Assembly (NCBI GenBank): GCA_023261545.1
Contig: JAHFOS010000009.1
Location: 1-53,265 of the forward strand
Source: a bacterium
GTDB taxonomy: Bacteria > Planctomycetota > JADGBV01
DNA: 53,265 nucleotides
Reading direction: 5' to 3'
Under the pieces are notes generated by a model. The model saw only the letters and a program-made list of their open reading frames with translations, was not told the origin of the DNA and ran no database searches. A program made the position numbers and the translations under genes. Position 1 is the stretch's first letter. Each line of letters starts with the position of its first letter. Below, in pieces: positions 17,901 to 24,567 of the stretch.

Positions 17901-18763
17901 TGGCCTACCACGAATACTACACGAATAAAGCCATCCCCGGGCCTTTCAAGGAGCTTCTGGTTTTGTCCTTCAAGGCCCTGGAGGACGGCTGCATCGAGGT
18001 GGTGAAGCTCAAGGATCGGGTGGATGTGGCCAAACTTGAAAGCGAGTTCCGCGCCCTCCAGGAAAAGCTCAAGGGATACGACCAGGCCAAGATCTTGGAA
18101 GGGCTCACCGCCGTGGACCGCGGCGACATCGCGCGCTACGAGAAGGCGGCGGCGGAGGCCAAGGACCCCGCGCTGAAACGCCTGGCGGAGATCCAGCTTC
18201 AACTGCGGCGCTACAACTACGTGGTGAACGGGCTGCTGGGCCAGGTGGATCGCCCGGTCTATGACGAGTACGAGCGCGTGGTGGACAGCCTGGAGAAGAA
18301 CGTGGTCTGCTTCCAGAAACGCATCCAGTTCCCCGCCAAGAACGACCGCATCGGGCTGCTTTTCGCCGGCTACCTCAAGGAACTGCTGCAGCAGCCGGAA
18401 GGCTCCACCAAACCCGAGGAGCTGGCGGCGCTGGAGAAGCAGCGGGCCGACAAATGGCTGCAAATCAAGGCCGCCATGAAGACCTTCGCCACCAAAGCCC
18501 AGGCCATGCCGGAAGAGTACCACCGCTTCGTGGCCGAACACTGCACGGTGAGCGAGCAGAAGCTCAAGGTAGTGGAGATTTTCGCCGCCGGGCGCAAGCT
18601 CTATCTGGAGCGCAAATGGGACGAGGCCGAGGCGCGGTTCACCGAGGGTCTGGCGCTGGTGGCCGACGATGGCCCCTGCGCCACTTTTCGCGACCGCTGC
18701 CGCAAGTTCAAGGCCGCCCCCCCGCCCCCCGAGTGGGATGGGACCTGGACGGCCAATTGGTGA
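14939..18763 (+). CDS. CHASE2-domain class III nucleotide cyclase with metal-binding Asp but no transition-state Asn/Arg (C1-like half)
   Basis: 1274 aa from TTG 14939; no in-frame ATG or GTG was found between the upstream in-frame stop at 14903 and this TTG, and no strong Shine-Dalgarno is visible. Layout matches the preceding paralogue: membrane segment about 15-38, large extracytoplasmic CHASE2 region, membrane segments about 665-740, cyclase domain about 750-960, long helical C-terminus with a TPR-like end (YLERKWDEAEARFTEGLALV). Metal ligands are intact: Asp783 in SSDVSGF and Asp827 in KYEGDAI, with Lys823. The catalytic Asn and Arg are replaced by Ala904 and Glu908 (GEAVAMAEEL), and the Thr position is Cys897. 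It therefore resembles the C1 half of a split cyclase. A MITE separates it from its partner. Confidence 0.9.
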   Translation: MKPLLNLLAKSRLFQGALLGIIVALLILVLKAVGVFSKPDFTLLNSFYVLRRDVKNHENIALWTIYDNSVALSRWPWGWNKYAESFRVLQNYGAHLGLVMEDTFDAPGSIVVNPDRAAEMEKQLKEKLAAGLSGEALHQELAKLVPDYNGDFRRVLQDYPHAILSNSFVIPDHQDDPAELRRRTEERKNRFIQAKREAVEGLRRFGQPWPAGPGQLLQAVDVVPVTAELVPLVQGVGFNRIIPDEDGVVRRSPALVYYDGTIFFSQGVVAAAHYLGCKIEDIEVQPGRFLRFRNVRSPRGGNLEIPIDERGMMYINWTARDQHQNLKSYMFSVIGHFAVRDMARRMVPSEPFQPEMKAVEELLQRFQGSVAQAGLISPEDLPKIFYESLYLWFARTVLDLMDDKFDGKDAVEKAWELFEPLKHPFYGPRGKESAIELYEIDYVGIYESLFLNQIMARELARGKEHTLTELMDALGVEGNMASIYHLIYQHGMNNQTVMEILQAMMDADLVSDIVQLKKDIVFSVKFSAEDEAAYGKRLLEKKLGKSLDEIEKAGYLIPYRYVRAKRRWIENNYEMARQVLRGGRGAEVGPLCFPPSIHVKVAGVERDVTLLDFKDKAVFIGLTATGLNALNPTPYSQRDPMASLTPMVMNTILTGAFIHDMRFLEIPMVAFCAIVMAIVALTTRIWITLPLFILGVLAHFYGGFLIFEARGFIVPVITPVLALVLGFVAALLFQYWEQQREKRRIRGMFAAMVSPEVLAMMENEPEKFSLRGEKVEASMFSSDVSGFTTISEGVTAQELANILNLYLTPMSNLVMTYKGYVEKYEGDAIKADFGLPVADSGHAWKACWSALLQQEELWVVQRMLQLKYGVLIKARMGVNTGTVSAGNMGSENKMQYCALGEAVAMAEELEPSNKMWETWIAIGPETHRQSEDRILTRLLDQVAYAHVTQPVYEVLGWRKERFLEYWKGQPVPKLAVEGWDRIIPEKILAYHEYYTNKAIPGPFKELLVLSFKALEDGCIEVVKLKDRVDVAKLESEFRALQEKLKGYDQAKILEGLTAVDRGDIARYEKAAAEAKDPALKRLAEIQLQLRRYNYVVNGLLGQVDRPVYDEYERVVDSLEKNVVCFQKRIQFPAKNDRIGLLFAGYLKELLQQPEGSTKPEELAALEKQRADKWLQIKAAMKTFATKAQAMPEEYHRFVAEHCTVSEQKLKVVEIFAAGRKLYLERKWDEAEARFTEGLALVADDGPCATFRDRCRKFKAAPPPPEWDGTWTANW

Positions 18764-20199
18764 ACGCCTCGCTTCCCGGCGCGCCGGCAGGCGGCCCGGG
18801 CCGCTTTGTTCCGTACCTCCTGCTCGCGGGTCTCTATCTCGGCTGTGGAGCCGAGTTCCTGCAATTGCAACGCGGCGGGGAGTTGCCGCTCTTACCACTG
18901 CTGGAGGAAACGGCCGGCCATATCGCAGAACTTCAGGATCGGCCTCTGCCACCCGGCGACATGGAACAAAAGGCGCGAGCGGCTCTTGAGCTGGCGGGCT
19001 TTCCAGCTCCCGAAAAAACCTACGCCGCCGTGCGTCACGAAGTCGACGAAAAGCTGTTGCGCTGCTATCGCGACCTGGGATTCAACGGCGCGAAACTCGC
19101 CCAGTTAGCCCCTTATGCCAGCCCTTTCAGTTGGCGGGTTTCCTTCTTCGAAGGCGCGCGCTCTTCCATGCGCCGCGGGCGGCGCTGGGGGGCTATTTTT
19201 TTTCCCGATGGCTCGCTCAAGGAGGTCTATACCGTGAAGTATGCGCCCACGGACGTGGATTTCGCCCGTGCCGGGGGAGGCGCGGAGACGCAAAAGCGTT
19301 TAGAGTTGTTGTTCCCCGCCTGGGCCGGACGTCGGGCTTCCGCGTCCCCCCTCGATTATCCTCACCACGGGCTTGGCAGCACGGCCGCAATCTGGCGCGT
19401 CCAGGGAACGGAGTTCGCGGGCGGACACTTGGCGGCCTTCGAGCGCCATGAAGAAAACCATATCGCCCTGGGTCTGGAATTTTATCACCCCGCAGCCCAG
19501 ACCCCGCTGCGCTCGGCCCTGGAAGGCTGGCCGCTCTATCTCGCGGGAGTGTGCGCGGTGTTTTTGGCCGGAGTGGGAGGAATCGCGGGCGGTCCCTCGC
19601 TGCGCGTTGTCCTCACCTTGGACGGAGGCCTGATCTGCGCGCTGTGCGCGGGTTTGCTCTACGAGGTGCGCACCCAGCCCGTTTTCGCCTTCGGCAGCCT
19701 TATCGCACTGGCGGCGGCGTTGTTCTTCACCTATGAAATTCTGCGGCGCCCGTTGGTTCCGCCATCGGGCCCGGCCGCGGTCGCGCTGTCCCTGGGAGGC
19801 GTGCTGCTGGCCTGCGCCGCGTCCTTCTATCTGTGCTCGGACGGGCTCGCGGGGTGCAACGCGCTGTGCACCGTCCTGCGTTACAGCGTCGCGCCCCTGG
19901 TGATCGCCCTGCTCTGGCGCGGCCGGCGGGAGCCGTCGGCCCTGCGCCTCGCGGCACTCGCCGCCCCGGTCCTGCTCACGCCGCATTGCATCTGCGATAA
20001 CTTCGCCAACCACTGCAGCCTGCTGCGCTGGGGCGCGAGCCCCTACTGCCTGAGCCTGGTTTTCGGGGCCGTGTGGGCCGGCCTGCTGGTGCAATCCGGG
20101 GTGCTGCGCCCCCGGCTGCTCATCGGCCTCATCGCCGCGGGCAGCCTGGCGGTGGCGGCGCTGGGCGTGGGGCACGTGGTGTTTCACTACCCGTGGTAA
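18760..20199 (+). CDS. polytopic membrane protein of unknown function
   Basis: 479 aa from GTG 18760, which overlaps the cyclase stop (GTGA), so co-translation is likely; the longer upstream frame lies inside the cyclase gene. An N-terminal membrane segment (YLLLAGLYLGCGAEFLQL) is followed by a soluble, presumably extracytoplasmic domain of about 230 residues with no motif I recognise. About seven hydrophobic segments then run from residue 265 to the end. Two Cys-rich spots stand out between helices: CSDGLAGCNALC and HCICDNFANHC. Operon position suggests a link to the cyclase pair, such as a sensor or output, but that is inference. Its end overlaps the release-factor-like gene by 7 bp. Confidence 0.7.
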   Translation: MNASLPGAPAGGPGRFVPYLLLAGLYLGCGAEFLQLQRGGELPLLPLLEETAGHIAELQDRPLPPGDMEQKARAALELAGFPAPEKTYAAVRHEVDEKLLRCYRDLGFNGAKLAQLAPYASPFSWRVSFFEGARSSMRRGRRWGAIFFPDGSLKEVYTVKYAPTDVDFARAGGGAETQKRLELLFPAWAGRRASASPLDYPHHGLGSTAAIWRVQGTEFAGGHLAAFERHEENHIALGLEFYHPAAQTPLRSALEGWPLYLAGVCAVFLAGVGGIAGGPSLRVVLTLDGGLICALCAGLLYEVRTQPVFAFGSLIALAAALFFTYEILRRPLVPPSGPAAVALSLGGVLLACAASFYLCSDGLAGCNALCTVLRYSVAPLVIALLWRGRREPSALRLAALAAPVLLTPHCICDNFANHCSLLRWGASPYCLSLVFGAVWAGLLVQSGVLRPRLLIGLIAAGSLAVAALGVGHVVFHYPW

Positions 20200-20588
20200 A
20201 ACCACGGTTCACGCCTTCCGCACTGGAGGAAATCGAGCGCCGCATGCGCGAGCTTTGCGTCACCTGGGAGGACATCGAGGAGTCGCGCGCCAAAGGCTCG
20301 GGTCCGGGGGGGCAGAAGGTGAACAAGACCTCCAACCGCGTGACTCTGGCGCACCGCCAGAGCGGCGCGTCAGCCCGCAGTCATGCGACCCGATCCCTGG
20401 AACGCAACCGGCTGCTGGCGCTGCGCGGCCTCCTCGACGCCGTGGAACAGGCGCGGACGGGCCGCGTGGCCCGGCGCGCGGCGGCGGCACGGCAGGTGCG
20501 CAAACAAAAGGACCGGCGGCGGCGGCGAGCCCTGGTCCGGGACCGCGGGCAAAATGAGGAAGGTCCTATAATGGAGAGCCCCCAATGA
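20193..20588 (+). CDS. class I peptide chain release factor-like protein (GGQ domain)
   Basis: 131 aa from GTG 20193. It is a stand-alone RF-1 catalytic-domain protein: GSGPGGQKVNKTSNRVTL near residue 37 contains the universal GGQ that triggers peptidyl-tRNA hydrolysis, and the C-terminus is a basic tail (RQVRKQKDRRRRRALVRDR), as in ArfB/YaeJ-like rescue factors, which insert such tails in the ribosomal mRNA channel. It has no codon-recognition domain, so a rescue or specialised termination role is expected. It overlaps its neighbours on both sides (7 bp and 4 bp). Its place between signalling and glycosylation genes probably reflects operon packing. Confidence 0.82.
   Translation: MVKPRFTPSALEEIERRMRELCVTWEDIEESRAKGSGPGGQKVNKTSNRVTLAHRQSGASARSHATRSLERNRLLALRGLLDAVEQARTGRVARRAAAARQVRKQKDRRRRRALVRDRGQNEEGPIMESPQ
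20567..20578 (+). promoter_or_regulatory. possible internal -10 box and ribosome binding site before the GT2 gene
   Basis: TATAAT at 20567-20572, in the local context CCTATAATG as at 793-800, lies 13 bp before ATG 20585, followed by GGAGAG at 20573-20578 as the Shine-Dalgarno. No convincing -35 is seen and the transcript leader would be only a few bases, so the ribosome binding site is more credible than the promoter. Confidence 0.25.
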
Positions 20589-21559
20589 ACCCCACGGCGG
20601 AAAATGGAAAGCGCGAGACGGTGAGCCTCGTGGTGCCCGTCTATAACGAGCGCGGCAACATCCCGCTGCTCGTGGAGGCTTTGCGCGCCATGCGGCTGCC
20701 GCCGCCCTACGAACTCCTCGAAGTGCTGATCGTGGACGACGGCAGCACGGACGGCACGGAAGAGGCGGTGCAGGCGCACCTCGGCGCGCTGCCGGGCCTG
20801 CGGCTCATCCAGCTTGAGCGCAATTTCGGCCAGACCTCGGCGCTCTCCGCCGGCTTCCACTTCGCCAGTGGCGAAATCGTGGTCTGCCTGGACGGAGACC
20901 TGCAGAACGACCCCGCGGACATCGCGCTCCTGCTGGGGAAGCTCTCGGAGGGGCACGACGTGGTTTCCGGCTGGCGCAAGGATCGCCAGGACCCCTGGCT
21001 GCGCACGCAGCTTTCCAAGGTGGCCAACTACTTCATCGGCCGGGTCACCAGCCTGGCGCTCCACGATTACGGCTGCACGCTCAAGGCGTACCGGCGCAAG
21101 TATCTGAGCAAAATCCACCTTTACGGCGAGATGCACCGCTTCATCCCGGTCTATTTGCGAACCGTGGGGGCCAGGGTGTGCGAGATCCCCGTGAGGCATC
21201 GGCCGCGGTCCTGGGGGACTTCCAAGTACGGGTTCAACCGCACGTTCAAGGTCGTGCTCGACCTCATGGTGATCCATTTCCTGAACAAATATTCCAACCG
21301 CCCCATCTATCTGTTCGGCTCGGCGGGCTTCCTGTCGCTGGCCGCGAGCTTTATTTTCGGCTTCTATGCCCTTTACCTCAAGTTCTTCGACGCCACCGAC
21401 CTCATCCGCACCCCGCTGCCCAGCATCAGCCTGCTGTCGCTGTTCACCGGCGTGCTGTTCATCCTGCTGGGGTTGCTCGCCGAGATCCTGATGCGCGTTT
21501 ACTACGAGAGCCAGCACAAGCCCACCTACCTCATCCGCCGCATTTTGCCCGAGGCGTAG
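20585..21559 (+). CDS. family 2 glycosyltransferase, polyprenyl-phosphate sugar transferase type
   Basis: 324 aa. GT-A domain with SLVVPVYNERGNIPLLVEAL at the N-terminus, VLIVDDGSTDGTEE near residue 48, the metal-binding CLDGDLQNDPAD near 98 and GWRKDRQDPWLR near 130. Two C-terminal membrane segments (about 235-260 and 272-300) anchor it. This architecture matches DPM1/ArnC/GtrB-like enzymes that load a sugar from a nucleotide donor onto undecaprenyl phosphate. The lipid-linked sugar would then be the natural donor for GT-C enzymes, several of which are encoded downstream. Start ATG 20585 overlaps the previous stop (ATGA). Donor sugar unknown. Confidence 0.88.
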   Translation: MNPTAENGKRETVSLVVPVYNERGNIPLLVEALRAMRLPPPYELLEVLIVDDGSTDGTEEAVQAHLGALPGLRLIQLERNFGQTSALSAGFHFASGEIVVCLDGDLQNDPADIALLLGKLSEGHDVVSGWRKDRQDPWLRTQLSKVANYFIGRVTSLALHDYGCTLKAYRRKYLSKIHLYGEMHRFIPVYLRTVGARVCEIPVRHRPRSWGTSKYGFNRTFKVVLDLMVIHFLNKYSNRPIYLFGSAGFLSLAASFIFGFYALYLKFFDATDLIRTPLPSISLLSLFTGVLFILLGLLAEILMRVYYESQHKPTYLIRRILPEA

Positions 21560-23443
21560 ATGTGCGGCATCGCGGGCTTCATCGGCCTTGGATCGCTCGG
21601 CGACCTCCAGGCCATGACCGGGGCCATGGCGCACCGCGGCCCCGATGCCAGCGGCAATATTGAAATCTCCGGTCCGCGGCTTTTCCTGGGGCATCGCCGC
21701 TTGAGCATCGTGGACCTTGCCGCTCCCGCCCAGCCGCTCTGGGACGCGGAAAAAAGCGGCTGCATCAGCTACAACGGCGAGGTTTACAACCACCTCGACC
21801 TGCGCCGCGAACTCGAAGCCCGGGGCCGGCGCTTCCTCACGCGCACCGACACCGAGGTGGTCCTGAACGCCTGCCTCGAATGGGGGGAGCAGGCCCTGCC
21901 TAAGTTGAACGGCATGTTCGCCTTCGCCGTTTATGACGCGCGGGCGGGCCGGTTGCTGCTGGCCCGCGACCGCTTCGGCAAGAAGCCGCTTTATTACGCG
22001 GCCCACGCCGGAGGTTTCCTGTTCGCCTCCGAACTCACGGCGCTGCTGAAACACCCGAACTGCCCGCGTGATCTCGACACCCAGGCCGTGCCCCGTTATT
22101 TCGCCTTTAACTCGATTCCCGCGCCAGACACGATTCTCCGGGGTGTTCGCAAGCTCGAACCGGGCCATCTGCTTTCCCTCAACTTGTCATCAGCGGCCGC
22201 CGCGGCACCCCAGCGCTGGTACGCCTTCCGCATCGCCCCTGATTCCGGCCTCTCTCTCGAAGAGGCCGCGCGCCGCTTCCACGAGCTCTTCAAGGCCGCG
22301 GTGCTGCGCCGGCTCATGTCCGACGTGCCGCTGGGGGTCTTCTTGAGCGGGGGCATGGATTCCGCCGCCGTCGCGCAGATGCTCGCCGAGAACGGCGTGC
22401 GCCCGACCTGCTACTCCATCGGCTTTGAGGAGCGCAGTTTCGACGAGTCGGCGGCGGCGGCGGAGACCGCGCGCCATTTCGGCTTCACCCATCGCCTGAA
22501 GATGTTCACCGCGGCGGAGGTGGAGGCGAGCATCGCTAGGGCTTTGGGTTCGCTGGACGAACCCATGGGGGACGCTTCCATCGTCCCCACGTTCCTGCTC
22601 TGCGAATTCGCGCGCTCCGAGGTGACGGTGGCGCTCGGCGGGGATGGCAGCGACGAAATGCTGGCGGGTTATGATCCGTTTGCGGCTTTGCCGCTTTTCC
22701 AGAAAACCGCCGGGTTGGGCGGTCTCGGATCCGGCCTGCTCGCCCCGATCCTCAAGGCCGCCGCGCGCTGCCTGCCCACGCGCCACGGCAACATGACCCT
22801 CGAATTCCGCTTGCGCCGGATGCTGCGCGCCTTCGAGCATGCGCCGGCGAACTGGATGCCCGCGTGGCTCGCCGCCCTGGGCACGCGGGAGCACCGCGAT
22901 ATTTTTCCGCAGGCGCCGGCGCTCGCCGCTATTCTGGCCGAGCGCAGCCTGCGGGCTTATTCCTCCCCGCATCCGGAAAAATTAGCCGAGGAATCCATCG
23001 GCTACTACCTCGACACCTATCTCCCAGATTCCGTGCTCTGCAAGGTGGACCGCGCCAGCATGCGCGTCTCCCTGGAAGTGCGCGCCCCTTTCCTGGATGC
23101 CGAATTGGCGGGACTCTTCGCCGCCTTGCCCTGGGACCTGCGCTTCCGCTTTCCCAAAGGCAAGGTCCTGCTGCGCCGGCATCTCGCGGGCAAGGTTCCC
23201 GAAGGCGTGCTGCGCCGCCCCAAGAAAGGCTTCGGCATGCCGGTGGCGCGCTGGCTCGCCGGCCCTCTGCGCGCGCGCATGGAGGATGCGTTGCGCGGGG
23301 ATCGCCTGGCGGATCTGGGATTGGACCCCGCCGCCACCCAGCGGATCTGGCGCGAACACCTGGAAAAGCGCGCAGACCAGCGCGCCTTCCTCTGGGACTT
23401 GATGGTGCTGGCCGACTGGAAGGAACGCGTGCTGCGGCCATGA
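21560..23443 (+). CDS. asnB: asparagine synthase (glutamine-hydrolysing)
   Basis: 627 aa. The protein begins MCGIAGF, so Cys2 becomes the N-terminal nucleophile of the class II glutamine amidotransferase domain after Met removal. Further signatures: HRGPDASG near residue 27, ISYNGEVYNHLDLR near 70 and ARDRFGKKPLYYA near 135. The synthetase half carries the ATP-pyrophosphatase loop LSGGMDSAAVA near 260, with Ala-Ala where Ser-Ser is more usual. It makes asparagine or amidates another carboxylate; AsnB paralogues are common in surface-polysaccharide clusters, and the neighbours here fit that. ATG follows directly on the GT2 stop. A MITE lies 18 bp downstream. Confidence 0.93.
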   Translation: MCGIAGFIGLGSLGDLQAMTGAMAHRGPDASGNIEISGPRLFLGHRRLSIVDLAAPAQPLWDAEKSGCISYNGEVYNHLDLRRELEARGRRFLTRTDTEVVLNACLEWGEQALPKLNGMFAFAVYDARAGRLLLARDRFGKKPLYYAAHAGGFLFASELTALLKHPNCPRDLDTQAVPRYFAFNSIPAPDTILRGVRKLEPGHLLSLNLSSAAAAAPQRWYAFRIAPDSGLSLEEAARRFHELFKAAVLRRLMSDVPLGVFLSGGMDSAAVAQMLAENGVRPTCYSIGFEERSFDESAAAAETARHFGFTHRLKMFTAAEVEASIARALGSLDEPMGDASIVPTFLLCEFARSEVTVALGGDGSDEMLAGYDPFAALPLFQKTAGLGGLGSGLLAPILKAAARCLPTRHGNMTLEFRLRRMLRAFEHAPANWMPAWLAALGTREHRDIFPQAPALAAILAERSLRAYSSPHPEKLAEESIGYYLDTYLPDSVLCKVDRASMRVSLEVRAPFLDAELAGLFAALPWDLRFRFPKGKVLLRRHLAGKVPEGVLRRPKKGFGMPVARWLAGPLRARMEDALRGDRLADLGLDPAATQRIWREHLEKRADQRAFLWDLMVLADWKERVLRP

Positions 23444-23461
23444 GTCCTTGCCTTTTTTAAG

Positions 23462-23718
23462 GCTCCTCCGAATAATGCGTACTTTTCAAGAGTTTTCACA
23501 CGGGACCACGATCTGGCATGGCGGTAACCCCATCGCAATACCGGGGGGATTTTTCCACAGATGACACAGATTAACACAGAAAGTAACCCATCAGGGCTGG
23601 TCTCTTTATCAGTGCCCATCGGTGTAATCTGTGGATAAATCCGAGTTGAGAATACGGAGTACTAGGAAAAAACTGGGGAAGATGACACTGCCAAAGGTAC
23701 GCATTCCTCGGATGAGCC
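23462..23718. mobile_element. 257-bp MITE, copy 2 (inverted relative to copy 1)
   Basis: The reverse complement matches the element at 14654-14908 along most of its length, including the terminal repeat (CTCCGAATAATGCGTACTTT here) and the internal CACAGATTAACACAGA and TGTAATCTGTGGATAAATCC motifs. It is flanked by TTTTTTAAG (23453-23461) and TTTTTTAGG (23719-23727), a 9-bp duplication with one mismatch, the same length as for copy 1. It lies between asnB and the methyltransferase gene, whose ATG follows the right flank directly, so the insertion has replaced that gene's original leader. No ORF. Confidence 0.85.
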
Positions 23719-23727
23719 TTTTTTAGG

Positions 23728-24567
23728 ATGAACCCCGCCTCTCAGGACCAGGAAACCGCGGACAAGTTCGCGAGCTCCTGGCTCAACGTCTATGCGGCTG
23801 GCGTTTACAGCGAAGAACAATTCCTGGAATGGATCGCCCCCTGGACCCTGGGGGAAATCGCGGATCAGAGCGTGCTCGAACTTGGCTGCGGCAGCGGCGC
23901 GCTGCTGGTACATACGCTCAAGGGCAAGCCCGCGCGCCTGGTGGGCGTTGACCTCGGGGACAGCGTGCGGCGCGCCCGGGAACTCCTCGCCGGGACGGCG
24001 GCGGTCATCGAGAAGGCCGACCTCACGGATCACACGGACCTGCTGCGCCGCTTTGGGACTTTCGACCGCGTTTACTGCATCGGCGTGCTGCACCACCTCA
24101 AGGAACCGCGCCGGGGCTTCGAGAGCTTGCTGCTCCTCACACGGCCCGGCGGCCGCTTTCACGGCTGGGTTTACGCGCGCGAGGGCAACGCCCTGGTGCG
24201 CTTCACGGTGGAGCCGCTGCGCCGCCTAGCCCACCGCCTGCCCTGGTGGGTCAACAAGTACGCCTTGGCGCTGCCGCTGGCCGTGCCCTTTTTCCTCTAC
24301 AGCCAGTTGTGCCGGGCGCTCACGCGCGCGCCCGGTGCGGAGCAGCTCCTGCCCATGTTCCGCTACATGCTGTGGATCTCGCGGCGCGAATTCCGCTTCC
24401 ACCATCACGTGGCTTTCGATCAACTCGTCAGTCCGCAGACCGCGTTCATTCCGCGCGCCACCGTGGAGCAGTGGCTCGCCGACCCGCGCATCGAGCCCGG
24501 CTCCAGCTACGTTATCCTCAGGAACGGCAACGGCTGGAAATTCGGCGGGCGCATCCGCGCGTTATGA
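23728..24567 (+). CDS. class I SAM-dependent methyltransferase
   Basis: 279 aa. Motif I VLELGCGSGALLVHTL near residue 50 binds S-adenosylmethionine; VGVDLGDSVRRA and FDRVYCIGVLHHLKEP follow in the canonical order, and RPGGRFHGWVYAREGN is the post-motif strand. The C-terminal 100 residues contain a hydrophobic stretch (LALPLAVPFFLYSQL) that may pack on a membrane. The substrate is unknown; a sugar or lipid-linked intermediate fits the neighbours. ATG 23728 is preceded by the MITE target duplication, and AGG there could act as a poor Shine-Dalgarno. The 3' end overlaps the next gene by ATGA. Confidence 0.88.
   Translation: MNPASQDQETADKFASSWLNVYAAGVYSEEQFLEWIAPWTLGEIADQSVLELGCGSGALLVHTLKGKPARLVGVDLGDSVRRARELLAGTAAVIEKADLTDHTDLLRRFGTFDRVYCIGVLHHLKEPRRGFESLLLLTRPGGRFHGWVYAREGNALVRFTVEPLRRLAHRLPWWVNKYALALPLAVPFFLYSQLCRALTRAPGAEQLLPMFRYMLWISRREFRFHHHVAFDQLVSPQTAFIPRATVEQWLADPRIEPGSSYVILRNGNGWKFGGRIRAL

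Noticed and set aside
7884-18952. Very long antisense ORFs (1063 aa at 7884-11075 on the plus strand; 1352 aa at 14894-18952 on the minus strand)
   Set aside because: They lie opposite ftsK/ilvE and the cyclase gene, are rich in His/Arg/Gly/Ala with no domain pattern, and reflect the GC-rich third positions of the true genes.
21560-23443. Asparagine synthase as a lasso-peptide cyclase
   Set aside because: It has a complete N-terminal glutaminase domain with Cys2 and ordinary AsnB length, lies 18 kb from the precursor candidate, and no B-type protease or lasso precursor accompanies it.
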